Origin: Ilumatobacter_A sp045106645
GTDB taxonomy: Bacteria > Actinomycetota > Acidimicrobiia > Acidimicrobiales > Ilumatobacteraceae
Direction: 5' to 3'
Length of the DNA stretch: 64,000 nucleotides
NCBI GenBank assembly: GCA_045106645.1
Contig: JBGCEY010000032.1
Location: 13,392 to 77,391 of the forward strand
The translations under genes and the position numbers were made by a program. The notes beneath the pieces were generated by a model that saw nothing but the letters and a program-made list of their open reading frames with translations, made no database searches and was not told the origin of the DNA. Of this stretch, positions 52,844-61,949 are shown in pieces; the first letter of the stretch is position 1; the number at the start of each line of letters is the position of its first letter.

Positions 52844-52923
52844 TCCGCGAGACCTCGATGACACATCGCTGCGAGAGACCGTTCGTGGCGACTCGAGCGC
52901 AGTGGGCATGAGACACTCGAGAG

Positions 52924-54294
52924 ATGAGCACGACGGAGCGTCCCGGTGATCGACTGCCCTTCTACATGCGCAACAACTATGCGCCGGTGCAGCAAGAAGT
53001 GGAAGCAACAGATCTGGCTGTCACCGGTGCGCTGCCGCCGGGGCTGAACGGTCGCTTCTTTCGCAACGGAGCGAACCCGGCCGACGGTGTGCCGAGCCAC
53101 TGGTTCGACGGCGACGGCATGCTTCACGGCATTCGGCTGCGCAACGGCAAGGCGGAGTGGTACCGGAACCGCTGGGTGCAAACCAAGCTGCTCGCCGGTG
53201 TCCCTCGCTTCGATCCCGAGACCTTTGAGTTCGACCTCTCGGTCGGTCGTGCCAACACGCACGTGATCCGCCATGCAGGCCGCATCGTGGCGCTGGAGGA
53301 AGGCAGCTTCCCCAATGAGATCAGTCCCGACCTGGACACCGTCGGCCCCTACGACTTCGACGGCAAGCTCTCCACCCCGTGCACAGCCCACCCACATGTG
53401 TGCCCCGAGACGGGTGAAATGCACTTCTTTGGCTACGAACTCGTGGCAGAGCCGTACGTCACGTACTACGTGGCTGACGCGAGTGGGGCGGTCATCCATG
53501 CCCAGCCGATCGAGGTGCCGGCGCCGGTGATGATGCACGACTTCGCGGTGAGCCGAAACCACGCGATCTTCCTCGACCTTCCGGTTGCCTTCGACCTCGA
53601 TGTTGCGCTGAGCGGACGCGGGATGCCGTTCATCTGGCGGCCCGACAACGGCGGCCGCGTCGGTCTGCTGGACCGCCGCAACGTCGGCGCCGATCAGCCG
53701 GCGCAACCCCGCTGGTTCGACGTGGATCCCTGCTATGTCTTCCACATCATGAACGCCTGGGAGGAAGAAGACGGCAACGTCGTGGTACTCGATGCCGGGC
53801 GCCACCCCTCGATGTGGAGCGCAGATCCGAATGCCTTCGAGCCGTGTTACCTGTGGCGTTGGCGGTTCGACCTGCGCACCGGTGCGGTGACCGAGGAACA
53901 GCTCGATGATCAGGACCATGCGTTCCCGCGCATCGATGACCGTCGTACTGGTCTCACCAACCGTTACGGCTGGGCGGTCACGAACCGACCAGGCGAACCC
54001 GTCACCAACGACGTTGGTTCGGGTGTCGTCAAGTACGACCTGCGTACCGGTGCATCGAGCTTCCATGACTTCGGTGTCGGGGTGTCGACGTCGGAGCCCG
54101 TGTTCGTGCCCGAGTCCGACACATCAAGCGAAGGCGAAGGCTGGGTCCTGTCGTTCCTGTACGACCGTGCCACGGAGTCGTCGTCGTTCGTCGTGCTCGA
54201 TGCCACGGACATGGCCGCAGCGCCGGTGGCAACGATTGCGCTTCCCCAGCGCGTGCCGAACGGTTTCCACGGCAGCTGGTTTCCCGACGAGTGA
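52924..54294 (+). CDS. carotenoid cleavage oxygenase-like enzyme
   Basis: The 456-residue protein matches the RPE65/carotenoid oxygenase family: FRNGANPADG, HWFDGDGMLHG near the start, and iron ligand histidines in TAHPHVCPETG, MMHDFAVS, FHIMNAWEE and GFHGSWF (C-terminus). It uses Fe(II) and O2 to cleave alkene bonds in carotenoids or lignin-related stilbenes. No pigment genes are near. It starts 80 bp after the peptidase. Confidence 0.9.
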   Translation: MSTTERPGDRLPFYMRNNYAPVQQEVEATDLAVTGALPPGLNGRFFRNGANPADGVPSHWFDGDGMLHGIRLRNGKAEWYRNRWVQTKLLAGVPRFDPETFEFDLSVGRANTHVIRHAGRIVALEEGSFPNEISPDLDTVGPYDFDGKLSTPCTAHPHVCPETGEMHFFGYELVAEPYVTYYVADASGAVIHAQPIEVPAPVMMHDFAVSRNHAIFLDLPVAFDLDVALSGRGMPFIWRPDNGGRVGLLDRRNVGADQPAQPRWFDVDPCYVFHIMNAWEEEDGNVVVLDAGRHPSMWSADPNAFEPCYLWRWRFDLRTGAVTEEQLDDQDHAFPRIDDRRTGLTNRYGWAVTNRPGEPVTNDVGSGVVKYDLRTGASSFHDFGVGVSTSEPVFVPESDTSSEGEGWVLSFLYDRATESSSFVVLDATDMAAAPVATIALPQRVPNGFHGSWFPDE

Positions 54295-54353
54295 GGCCAA
54301 CTGCGGTTGCGATCAGCACGCTCCGACACATGCGCTGACCGGCGGGGCGAGCG

Positions 54354-55025
54354 CTAGCTGGTCTCGAACTTGGACTCGTCTGGACGAGGCGAGTAGCTCG
54401 TGAGGTCGATACTCACGTCGGCACCCACGAATTGTGCGAGGGGTCCGGCGGGCAGCGCGCAGTAGGTCTTGGTGCCACCAGACACGTCCAGGTCCACGCA
54501 TTGAGCCTCTTGGCCGGCGATGTTCTTCGTGTACGCCGTCGGGTCGCTGATCCGCCGGTCGGCATCGGCTCGAAGCCGGTTGGCGAACGCTGGGCCGTAG
54601 AACGTATGGGGAAGCTGTGTGTCGCTGATGCGCGCATCCAGCAGCGACGGCTCACATGCTCCGATGAGGAGATCGCAGGTGAGCTCTTCGCCAGCGTCCT
54701 GGATGAATCGCACCGATCGTTCCGAGTTCTCGATCGTCACCGAACGGCGTCGGCCCTCTGCCTGGACCACGAGGCCGGTGGACTCGATGTTGTTCAGATT
54801 GGTGGTGATGTCATAGCCGACGGTGAACTCGGATCGGTCAACCGAGTCGAGAAGACCCAGCACTTTGTCGATCTCGACGTTGCCCGTGCTTGCGGCGGGA
54901 GCGGTGTCGTCGTCTTCGAAACTCGGCCGCTCCCCGGTGAAGCATCCGGTCAACCCGACGGCTGCAATCACTGCGAACATCGAGGCTCGCGACCATCGTG
55001 TGGAGATCCTGGAAGAAGGCGCCAT
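54354..55025 (-). CDS. hypothetical lipoprotein
   Basis: The 223-residue protein has a lipoprotein signal (SMFAVIAAVGLTGC, with a Gly-Cys lipobox), an acidic stretch, and a domain with several cysteines (ELTCDLLIGACEPS; QCVDLDV; KTYCALP) that may form disulfides. It should be anchored to the outer face of the membrane. I do not recognise the domain. It diverges from the membrane-protein gene at 55091. Confidence 0.7.
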   Translation of the reverse strand: MAPSSRISTRWSRASMFAVIAAVGLTGCFTGERPSFEDDDTAPAASTGNVEIDKVLGLLDSVDRSEFTVGYDITTNLNNIESTGLVVQAEGRRRSVTIENSERSVRFIQDAGEELTCDLLIGACEPSLLDARISDTQLPHTFYGPAFANRLRADADRRISDPTAYTKNIAGQEAQCVDLDVSGGTKTYCALPAGPLAQFVGADVSIDLTSYSPRPDESKFETS

Positions 55026-55090
55026 CGGCGTCGAGGCTACGAGCGACGACGCCGGTTCGACCTTCAGGAGTCGGCGTTACGCTTTGCTTC

Positions 55091-55975
55091 GTGATCCGCC
55101 TCGATGTTGCCACGGTGCTGTTGCAGTGGGCCACCGGTGGAATGTTGTTCTGCTGGTTCACCACCCGCCATCGCATCGTGGGACTCGGGTACGGCTGGCT
55201 GCTGCGGGGCACCTACTTCTGTTTCGCTGCGGGGGCCTTCGCTGCTGGGTTGGCGCTCGGTGCGGACCCGGTTCGAGAGACGGCGTCTGCGGGGGTCGCG
55301 ATCGCGTGCCTGGTCGGCCTGGTGGTTTCCGTGCTGCGCAAGGAAGCTGGCGTGAGTGGGCAGCAAGAAGAGTTCGATCGACGCACCGAGCGCGTGGCCG
55401 CCATGACGGGAATCGACCGTCAGGTCGGACAACGATCGGACGAAGCACCGGGCGCGGTGGCGCTCGCCGAACGGCCAGAGTTCAACCCGGTCCTCGACCT
55501 GGCGCCGGCGATCATCGGCATGGTCGGCCTCGTGGCGGCTTCTTTCGACGCCGGTGGCAACACCCTGGTCGCACTCCTGCGCACGCTCATCGGTGCGGCC
55601 TTCATCGGCGCCATCAGCGATGGCATGCTGCTCGGCCACTGGTATCTGGTCCAGCCGGGCCTTCCCCGCCGACTGCTCAACGAGATGGTGACGGCACTGG
55701 GGTGGCTGTGGCCGCTCGAGGTGGGCGCGCTGTTGTTGCCGACCGGCATGATCAGCGTGTGGCTCGGCACCGTCGACGATGGATGGGGCGGCCTGCTGGG
55801 GTGGATGTGGGGGATGTGCGCCCTCACCACGATCGTCCTCGTGTTCGTCACGCGTGCCGCCCTCAAAGAGCGCTACTACTCGGCGGTCATGGCGGCCACG
55901 GGGTTGCTGTACCTGGCGATCCTCACGGCGTTCGGTACCGACATCGTCGCTCGCGCCATCCTCGACCAGACCTGA
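55091..55975 (+). CDS. multi-pass membrane protein of unknown function
   Basis: The 294-residue protein begins VIRLDVATVLLQWATGGMLF and has about seven hydrophobic segments, with a long hydrophilic loop (about 90-130: QQEEFDRRTERVAAM) and a W-G-G-L-L-G-W run near 235. GTG at 55091 was chosen since it begins the membrane domain. I recognise no family. Confidence 0.68.
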   Translation: MIRLDVATVLLQWATGGMLFCWFTTRHRIVGLGYGWLLRGTYFCFAAGAFAAGLALGADPVRETASAGVAIACLVGLVVSVLRKEAGVSGQQEEFDRRTERVAAMTGIDRQVGQRSDEAPGAVALAERPEFNPVLDLAPAIIGMVGLVAASFDAGGNTLVALLRTLIGAAFIGAISDGMLLGHWYLVQPGLPRRLLNEMVTALGWLWPLEVGALLLPTGMISVWLGTVDDGWGGLLGWMWGMCALTTIVLVFVTRAALKERYYSAVMAATGLLYLAILTAFGTDIVARAILDQT

Positions 55976-56013
55976 TCGTTGACGCTCGATCGGTCGCGCT
56001 TTGCGTGTTTGAA

Positions 56014-56190
56014 ATGCCACGGACTGGGAACACGCTGGTCATGCTCCAACCACCCACTATCGACCCGGTGTTCGAAGGTGATCCTGACGGCTTCGACGTG
56101 ACGGAGTTCTACGAAGAACTTCGCATGGTGGTGTCGTTCGCGATCCTCGACCTCGACGTCGCTGGCGCCGATACTCCCGCCGCTGCCTGA
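56014..56190 (+). CDS. small acidic hypothetical protein
   Basis: This short open frame (about 58 residues from the ATG at 56014, or 49 from the ATG at 56041) has the right codon bias and an acidic stretch DPVFEGDPDGFDVTEFYEEL followed by a hydrophobic-acidic tail. It matches nothing I know. It lies in the 260-bp gap before Ku. It may be a real small gene or a chance frame. Confidence 0.35.
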   Translation: MPRTGNTLVMLQPPTIDPVFEGDPDGFDVTEFYEELRMVVSFAILDLDVAGADTPAAA

Positions 56191-56237
56191 ACGGTTGATT
56201 CCTCGCGCCACCGCAGCACCTGTGGCATGCTCGCAGC

Positions 56238-57320
56238 ATGGCCCGACCGGTGTGGAGTGGAACGATCTCGTTCGGATTGGTCGCAATCCCCGTCAAGTTG
56301 TTCCACGCCGTCCGCAAGAAGTCGGTGTCGTTCAACCAACTCGATGAGCGCAACCTCGCTCGCATCCGGTACCGCAAGGTCAATGGAGAAACCGGCGAGG
56401 AAGTACCCGAAGGTCACATCGTGAAGGGGTACGAGGTGACGAAAGGGCACTACATCGTCATCGACCCTGACGAGCTCGAGCCGTTCATGCCGGTTGCCAC
56501 CAAGACCATCGACCTCGAGGAGTTCGTCGACCTCGATCAGATCGACCCGGTGTATTTCGACACGGCGTATCACCTGGCCCCAGACGCGAACGCCAAGCCG
56601 TATGCGCTCCTCGCACAGGCGATGGAGGCCACCGGAAAGGTCGGGATCGGCCGCTACGTCATGCGGAACAAGCAGTACACAGCGGCGATCCGAGCTGAGG
56701 AAGGGCGCTTGGTCATGTCGTCGCTCGCGTACGCAGACGAAGTGGTGGACCCGTTTGACATCGAGGAGATGGCCGCGTTGCGCGAGGTCGATGTCTCCGC
56801 CAAGGAGGTGCTGATGGCCGAGTCGCTGGTGGCATCGCTGAGTGCTGACTTCGAACCCCAGAAGTACCACGACGAGTACCGCCTTCAAGTGATGACCCTC
56901 ATCGAGATGAAGGCAGATGGCGCCGAGATGGTGGTTCCGGTTGCAGAGGTCGAAGCCCCCAAGGTCATCGACATCATGGCGGCGCTCGAAGCGAGTGTGG
57001 CGGCTGCCAAAGCCTCTCGTGAGACGCATCCGGCGCGTCAAGCAGCCGCAGAGAAGTGGAGTTCGAGTCCACCTGCCACACCGGATGATCCGGCCTCGCC
57101 CAAGCCCGCAGCCATCAAGAAATCGGTCGCGGTCAAGCGCGCCGTGAAGCAGCCGGCGAAGAAGCGGTCCGCCAAACAGCCGGCGAAGAAGCCGTCCGCC
57201 AAACAACCGGCGAAGAGGGCTGCGGCCAAGAAGTCGCCGGCTGTGAAGAAGACCGCAGCGCGGCGCGCCGCCAAGAAGTCACCGGCTGTGAAGAAGACCG
57301 CAGCGAAGCGCTCGGCGTGA
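56238..57320 (+). CDS. ku: Ku protein with lysine-rich tail
   Basis: The 360-residue protein has the bacterial Ku core from MARPVWSGTISFGLVAIPVKLFHA to about 255 (YEVTKGHYIVIDPDELE, DPVYFDTAYHLAP, VGIGRYVMRNKQ). It also has a C-terminal basic tail of about 100 residues made of AKK/PAKK repeats. Ku binds DNA ends for non-homologous end joining, and the tail probably aids DNA bridging. It is followed with a 4-bp overlap by LigD polymerase. Confidence 0.93.
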   Translation: MARPVWSGTISFGLVAIPVKLFHAVRKKSVSFNQLDERNLARIRYRKVNGETGEEVPEGHIVKGYEVTKGHYIVIDPDELEPFMPVATKTIDLEEFVDLDQIDPVYFDTAYHLAPDANAKPYALLAQAMEATGKVGIGRYVMRNKQYTAAIRAEEGRLVMSSLAYADEVVDPFDIEEMAALREVDVSAKEVLMAESLVASLSADFEPQKYHDEYRLQVMTLIEMKADGAEMVVPVAEVEAPKVIDIMAALEASVAAAKASRETHPARQAAAEKWSSSPPATPDDPASPKPAAIKKSVAVKRAVKQPAKKRSAKQPAKKPSAKQPAKRAAAKKSPAVKKTAARRAAKKSPAVKKTAAKRSA

Positions 57321-58222
57321 GCCAACCAACGGTCATCGAGGTCGATGGTCGAAATGTCTCGCTCACCAACCTCGACAAGGTGCTGTACCCGTCCGGGTTC
57401 TCCAAAGCAGAGGTGATCGACTTCTTCGTGCGGATCGCTCCGGTTGCGATTCAACACCTGGCCGGGAGGTGCGTCACGTTCCGTCGCTATCCGGACGGCA
57501 CCGACGCTGCGGGCTTCTTCGAGAAGCGGTGTAACCGCTACCGCCCGGATTGGGTGCCGGTGTCGCTTGGCCCAGGTGATCGACGTGGCGGTATCGAGTA
57601 CTGCCGCGTGGAGGACACGGCCACCATGGTGTGGGCGGCAAACCTCGCTGCCATCGAACTGCATGCGCCGATGGCGCTCGCGGTTGACCTCGACACTCCC
57701 ACGATGCTGGTGTTCGACTTCGACCCGGGTCCGGACACCTCGGTCGTCGAATGCTGTCAGGTCGCGATTGCGGCACACACCGTCATCGACGCCGTCGGGC
57801 TCACCGGGTGGTGCAAGACGTCTGGCTCGAAGGGGTTGCAGATGTACGTGCCGTTGAACACGCCGGGACCCACACACGGCGGGGCTGCCGACTTCGCACT
57901 CGCCGTCGGCCAAGTGCTCGAGCGACAGCTTCGGGGTCGGGTGACCACCGTGATGGCCAAGGCCGAACGTCCGGGAAAGGTGTTCGTCGACTGGAGCCAG
58001 AACGCACTCCACAAGACCACGATCGCGCCGTACTCCATGCGCGCTCGCGCCCGCCCGACAGTGTCCACGCCAGTCACGTGGGACGAAGTGGAATCGTGCG
58101 CTTCCGGCCGGACGGAGTTGATGTTCGAAGCCCCCGATGTTCTCGAGCGAGTCGAGCGCCTCGGTGACCTCTTTGCCCCGGTGCTGAGCGTGCAACAAGA
58201 GCTGCCACTGCCAACGAGCTAG
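57317..58222 (+). CDS. ligD: LigD polymerase (primase) domain protein
   Basis: The 301-residue protein matches the LigD polymerase module: LTNLDKVLYPSGFSKAEVIDFF, VTFRRYPDG, the DFDPGPD catalytic aspartates (about 135-141), TSGSKGLQMYVPL, KVFVDWSQN and YSMRARARPTVSTPV. No ligase or phosphoesterase domain is attached, so it is a stand-alone polymerase; ligase must come from another gene. GTG start overlaps the Ku stop (GTGA), which couples the pair in end joining. Confidence 0.92.
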   Translation: MSQPTVIEVDGRNVSLTNLDKVLYPSGFSKAEVIDFFVRIAPVAIQHLAGRCVTFRRYPDGTDAAGFFEKRCNRYRPDWVPVSLGPGDRRGGIEYCRVEDTATMVWAANLAAIELHAPMALAVDLDTPTMLVFDFDPGPDTSVVECCQVAIAAHTVIDAVGLTGWCKTSGSKGLQMYVPLNTPGPTHGGAADFALAVGQVLERQLRGRVTTVMAKAERPGKVFVDWSQNALHKTTIAPYSMRARARPTVSTPVTWDEVESCASGRTELMFEAPDVLERVERLGDLFAPVLSVQQELPLPTS

Positions 58223-58228
58223 TACTGC

Positions 58229-59461
58229 TCAGGCGGGCCAGATTCGCAAGGTGCCGTCACGCAATCCAACGGCGTACGCCACGCCGTTGCCTCGTGCGGT
58301 GGCTGCGATGTTGGTCGAGGCTCCTGCGTCGAGGCGGAGCCGCCCGACCTCACGTGTGCCGCCCTCGACGGTGTCGTCACGCGTGATCGCCACGAGTTCG
58401 TTCATGTCCTGGTTCGGGAGCAGAACATCAAGCGTTCCGTCACCGTTGGCATCGGTGACGATGCCCAGGTCGAGGTTGCGAGATCCGATGCGATGCGTGG
58501 AGTACGTGTCCGCAGACGCGGTGAGCTCGAAGCGGCCGTCGACCACCTGGAAGAACTGCAGTGTTCCGCCGATATGTGGCGTACGGATGTCGATTGCTTC
58601 CAGCTCACCCGCCGGACCGACGGGAGCCACGGCGAGCAGATTCCGCCAACGATTTCCCAATCCGATCGGATCGGACTCCGCCACGACGCTTCCGGTGTCG
58701 AGGTCGTAGGCGACCAGTCGAGCACCCCCGTCGCTGTTCGACACCGTCATGACTGCCTCGACGACGCTGTCGCCGTTCACGTCGGCGAGCATCGGCGACA
58801 CCGCTTCGAAGACGTCGGGAGCAGTGATCGAGACCGGGGTGCGTCGCGTGCCATCGGCGTCGATGACCTCGATCGTCGATGCCTCGATTGCGTCGCCGAG
58901 AACGGCGTGCCCGTAGCGCTCGGTCGGCCCACCGAGCGCAACGAGTTGCGAGCCATCGGAGGTCACCCTGGTGTCGGTGAGCGGATCGGCAAAGAGCGCA
59001 CGAGCGGAGTCGAACGTCGTGAGTTCGCCCTCGACGATCAGGAGCGGCCCAGCTCCGGAGTCGAATGGTGGCGCATCGACCACCGAGGTGCTGGCGGCGT
59101 TGCCGTCCACGCTGATGGAGACGATCGCTCCGTCGTCGAGCATCACCGTCCACTCCGAGTCGCCTGACGGGACGATCCAAGCAGCACTGCGGTCGCCGGG
59201 AAGCTCGACAATGATCGGATCCGTCGTGAAGAGCGCGCCGACACCTTCGATCACACGGTTGCCCGTTGGCGCGAGGTCCACTCGCTGTGCCGTGGTGAGC
59301 CCGGCGATGGTGTCGCTCGTCGCCGCAGGTTCGGCTGAGGTGACGGGCGCTCGCGTCGTCGTCGGCGCCGATTCGTTGGCCTCGCTCCCGCACGATGTTG
59401 CGATCAGCGCAGCAGCGGCGACCACAAGACAGCAGCGACGCTTTCGGGCTTGACGTCTCAC
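58229..59461 (-). CDS. FG-GAP/VCBS-repeat lipoprotein
   Basis: The 410-residue precursor has a lipoprotein signal (RRCCLVVAAAALIATSC) and a Thr/Ser/Pro-rich linker. The rest is a beta-propeller-like region with repeat motifs MLADVNGDSVVEAVM and IVTDANGDGTLDVLL, which look like calcium-binding FG-GAP or VCBS repeats. It should be on the cell surface. GTG at 59461 gives a compact signal peptide; an ATG at 59527 is possible but would leave a long basic tail. It diverges from the serine hydrolase gene. Confidence 0.7.
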   Translation of the reverse strand: MRRQARKRRCCLVVAAAALIATSCGSEANESAPTTTRAPVTSAEPAATSDTIAGLTTAQRVDLAPTGNRVIEGVGALFTTDPIIVELPGDRSAAWIVPSGDSEWTVMLDDGAIVSISVDGNAASTSVVDAPPFDSGAGPLLIVEGELTTFDSARALFADPLTDTRVTSDGSQLVALGGPTERYGHAVLGDAIEASTIEVIDADGTRRTPVSITAPDVFEAVSPMLADVNGDSVVEAVMTVSNSDGGARLVAYDLDTGSVVAESDPIGLGNRWRNLLAVAPVGPAGELEAIDIRTPHIGGTLQFFQVVDGRFELTASADTYSTHRIGSRNLDLGIVTDANGDGTLDVLLPNQDMNELVAITRDDTVEGGTREVGRLRLDAGASTNIAATARGNGVAYAVGLRDGTLRIWPA

Positions 59462-59533
59462 GCGGTCAACGTAGCGATGGCGAACCACCGGGAGTGCCGC
59501 GTTCAACGATGTTTCCGAGGTCATCATGTGTTG

Positions 59534-61000
59534 ATGCGAGTTCGGACGGCAGCCGTGGCAGTGGTGCTCGCGCTGCTCGCTGCTGCGTGTTCTGCTGCGA
59601 ACGCAGGAACACCTGACAACCTCGACATTGCCACGTCGGATCCAGACAGCGTTGTCGATGCGCCTTCGGTGATGACGCCAACGTCCGCGGCGGATCCGGT
59701 CCGCACGCCAGCCGATGACGCTCCCACGTCGCCAAACCCTGTCACGACGCCGGAGAGAAGCGCCGACATCGCCGGCGAGCCGCCGGCAACCGACACCGCG
59801 CCTTCGGTCGACACGTCAACGGATGCTCCGGTCGCTCCAGCGGTACTCGAGGGTGAACCTGGAGAGATTTTCAGCGACGATGATGATCCTTCGTTCGAGC
59901 TCGGTCCCGACGTCGTCCTCGACGTGAATGTCGCTCGGTTTCCGGTCGACGATGCTGGTGTCGGCGGGTCCGGTGCAATCGAACAAGCTTCAGATGTGGA
60001 GCCTCTCGCCGGATGGGCTGGCGTCGATCAGTACTTGGAGTCGGTGCTGATTCGGTCCGGAAACACGGCTGCCTCGGTTGCGGTCTCGATCGACGGTGAG
60101 ATCGTGCACCGGGCGGCGTTCGGTGTGCGTGATCCGGCGACGGGCGACCCTGCCGAGCCCCAGGATCGATTCCGTATCGCATCAATCTCGAAGCCGATCA
60201 CGGCGATCACGGCGATGCAGTTGGTCGAAGACGGCATCGTGGGGTTGGATGACCCGATCGGCGATCTCGTTGCTCGCCACGTGGGGCTGGATGCTGCGCG
60301 TGGAGCCAGCGCCGGGCTCACGCTGCGCCAACTGCTCACACACCGCAGTGGCTTCGGCAAGTTCCAGGGAACCTTCTTTCGCTCGGGCGCAGATGACTGC
60401 GCCGACGCGGCTCGCTCCGGTCTCAACAGCGGGTCCGGAGGAGGTGGCTACGTCTACAGCAATATGAACTATTGCATTGCTGGGCTTGCTGTCGAAGCGC
60501 TGACCGAGACCTCGTACGAGCGAGCGGTCTACCAGTATCTCCTCACGCCACTGGGGTTGTCGGGGATGCGTCTCGCACCGACGTTCGACCCGGGACCTGA
60601 CGAAGTGCAGCACGTGACGACTCCCGGGCGGAATTACATGGAGACGCTGGGAGGCGCGGGAGGATGGATTGCAACGCCGGCAGATTTGGTCACGATCCTC
60701 GACTCGCTCGATGTCGATTCGGGCGGGTTCAAGCCACTCGACATCAGCACGGTTCTGCAGATGCTCATTCCCCAAGGTGGCCAGCTCGGTCAGCGCGGCT
60801 ACGGGCTCGGAATCATCAGCTACGGAGATGGCCGGTACGGCCATACGGGCACCATCGAGTCCACGCACGCCATGCTGCTGAATCGCGGTGACGGTGTGAT
60901 CTGGGCGATCACTGTCGCCGGGCAGTATCCCGGTGAGTCGACCGACTTGGAGCGGATCATGAACGATGCGTTCGCCGCAGGGGGTTTCGTTGCTGGTTGA
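59534..61000 (+). CDS. serine hydrolase lipoprotein (beta-lactamase/DD-peptidase fold)
   Basis: The 488-residue protein has a lipoprotein signal (VALALLAAACSA, lipobox Cys19) and an acidic Ser/Thr/Pro-rich linker of about 140 residues. A class C beta-lactamase-like domain follows: S217-I-S-K220 (SxxK), YSNMNY (YxN) and HTG near 425. It would act on cell-wall peptides or esters outside the membrane. Its 3' end overlaps the CobW gene start. The ATG at 59534 follows a TTG. Confidence 0.85.
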   Translation: MRVRTAAVAVVLALLAAACSAANAGTPDNLDIATSDPDSVVDAPSVMTPTSAADPVRTPADDAPTSPNPVTTPERSADIAGEPPATDTAPSVDTSTDAPVAPAVLEGEPGEIFSDDDDPSFELGPDVVLDVNVARFPVDDAGVGGSGAIEQASDVEPLAGWAGVDQYLESVLIRSGNTAASVAVSIDGEIVHRAAFGVRDPATGDPAEPQDRFRIASISKPITAITAMQLVEDGIVGLDDPIGDLVARHVGLDAARGASAGLTLRQLLTHRSGFGKFQGTFFRSGADDCADAARSGLNSGSGGGGYVYSNMNYCIAGLAVEALTETSYERAVYQYLLTPLGLSGMRLAPTFDPGPDEVQHVTTPGRNYMETLGGAGGWIATPADLVTILDSLDVDSGGFKPLDISTVLQMLIPQGGQLGQRGYGLGIISYGDGRYGHTGTIESTHAMLLNRGDGVIWAITVAGQYPGESTDLERIMNDAFAAGGFVAG

Positions 61001-61949
61001 CACGCCGCGGGGGAGCCATGAGCCGTTGCCGATCACGGTCATCGGTGGGTATCTCGGTGCAGGCAAGACCACGCTGCTCAATTCGATCCTCGCTTCCAGC
61101 GGCGGTCGGCGCATCGGCGTGGTGGTCAACGACTTTGGTGCGCTCGGAGTGGACGCCGGGTTGGTGAATGCTCAGGCTGGCGACGCACCGGTGATGAATC
61201 TGCCCAATGGGTGTGTTTGTTGCACGCTCGGCGACGACCTCGGAACGACGCTGCAGCGCCTCGCCGACCTACAGCCGCGGTTGGATCATCTGGTCGTCGA
61301 GGCAAGTGGTGTGGCCGACCCGGCAGCAGTCGCGGCGTGGGGGACGGTGTCACCGTTCGTTCCTGGGGGAGTGGTGGTGGCCGCTGCCGCCGATTCGGTT
61401 CGAAGGTCGGCGCGCGATCGTTACGTCGGCAAGGAAGTGGTGCAGCAACTGGTGCGCGCTGACCTCGTCGTGCTCACCAAGACCGATGTCGTGACGCCCG
61501 AGCTGTTGGTGGGTGTGAAGGACTGGGTGGGGTTGCAGTGCGACGCCCCGATCGTGGAGTCGGCATTCGGTTCTGTGGATGTCGACGTGTTGCTCGGTCC
61601 CGTCATTGCGAGCCCGAGCGACGAGTCACGTCGCCGCGATGCCGAGCAGGCGCACGCGGTCTCGCACTACGTGAGGTGGGCGTGGACACCGAGCCACCCG
61701 GTTGATTCCTCACAGCTGGATGAGTTCCTGTTTCGCCTTCCCCCGGGCCTGTTGCGCTTGAAGGGCGTGCTTCCGGTGATTGCTGGCGAGGGAATCGAAA
61801 ACCGCCTTGTCCAGGTCGTCGGCAGGAGGTCCAGCGTGACCGCGTCTGCGTCGCCAACACCGCTCGGCCTGGAGGCCATCGGTGTTGGCGAACTGGTCGA
61901 GGCCTCGACGTTGGAGGCATTGGCGGTGCAGTACCTTGAACGCCGATGA
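60966..61949 (+). CDS. CobW/COG0523 family GTPase
   Basis: The 327-residue protein begins with LPITVIGGYLGAGKTTLLNS (Walker A), then NGCVCCTLGDDL (CxCC metal site), VVEASGVADP and LVVLTKTDVV (NKxD-like), and has the CobW C-terminal domain. Such proteins deliver zinc, cobalt or other metals with GTP. ATG at 60966 overlaps the hydrolase end by 35 bp; a TTG at 60990 is possible. Its stop overlaps the TauD start (ATGA), so it may serve the iron dioxygenase. Confidence 0.88.
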   Translation: MRSPQGVSLLVDTPRGSHEPLPITVIGGYLGAGKTTLLNSILASSGGRRIGVVVNDFGALGVDAGLVNAQAGDAPVMNLPNGCVCCTLGDDLGTTLQRLADLQPRLDHLVVEASGVADPAAVAAWGTVSPFVPGGVVVAAAADSVRRSARDRYVGKEVVQQLVRADLVVLTKTDVVTPELLVGVKDWVGLQCDAPIVESAFGSVDVDVLLGPVIASPSDESRRRDAEQAHAVSHYVRWAWTPSHPVDSSQLDEFLFRLPPGLLRLKGVLPVIAGEGIENRLVQVVGRRSSVTASASPTPLGLEAIGVGELVEASTLEALAVQYLERR

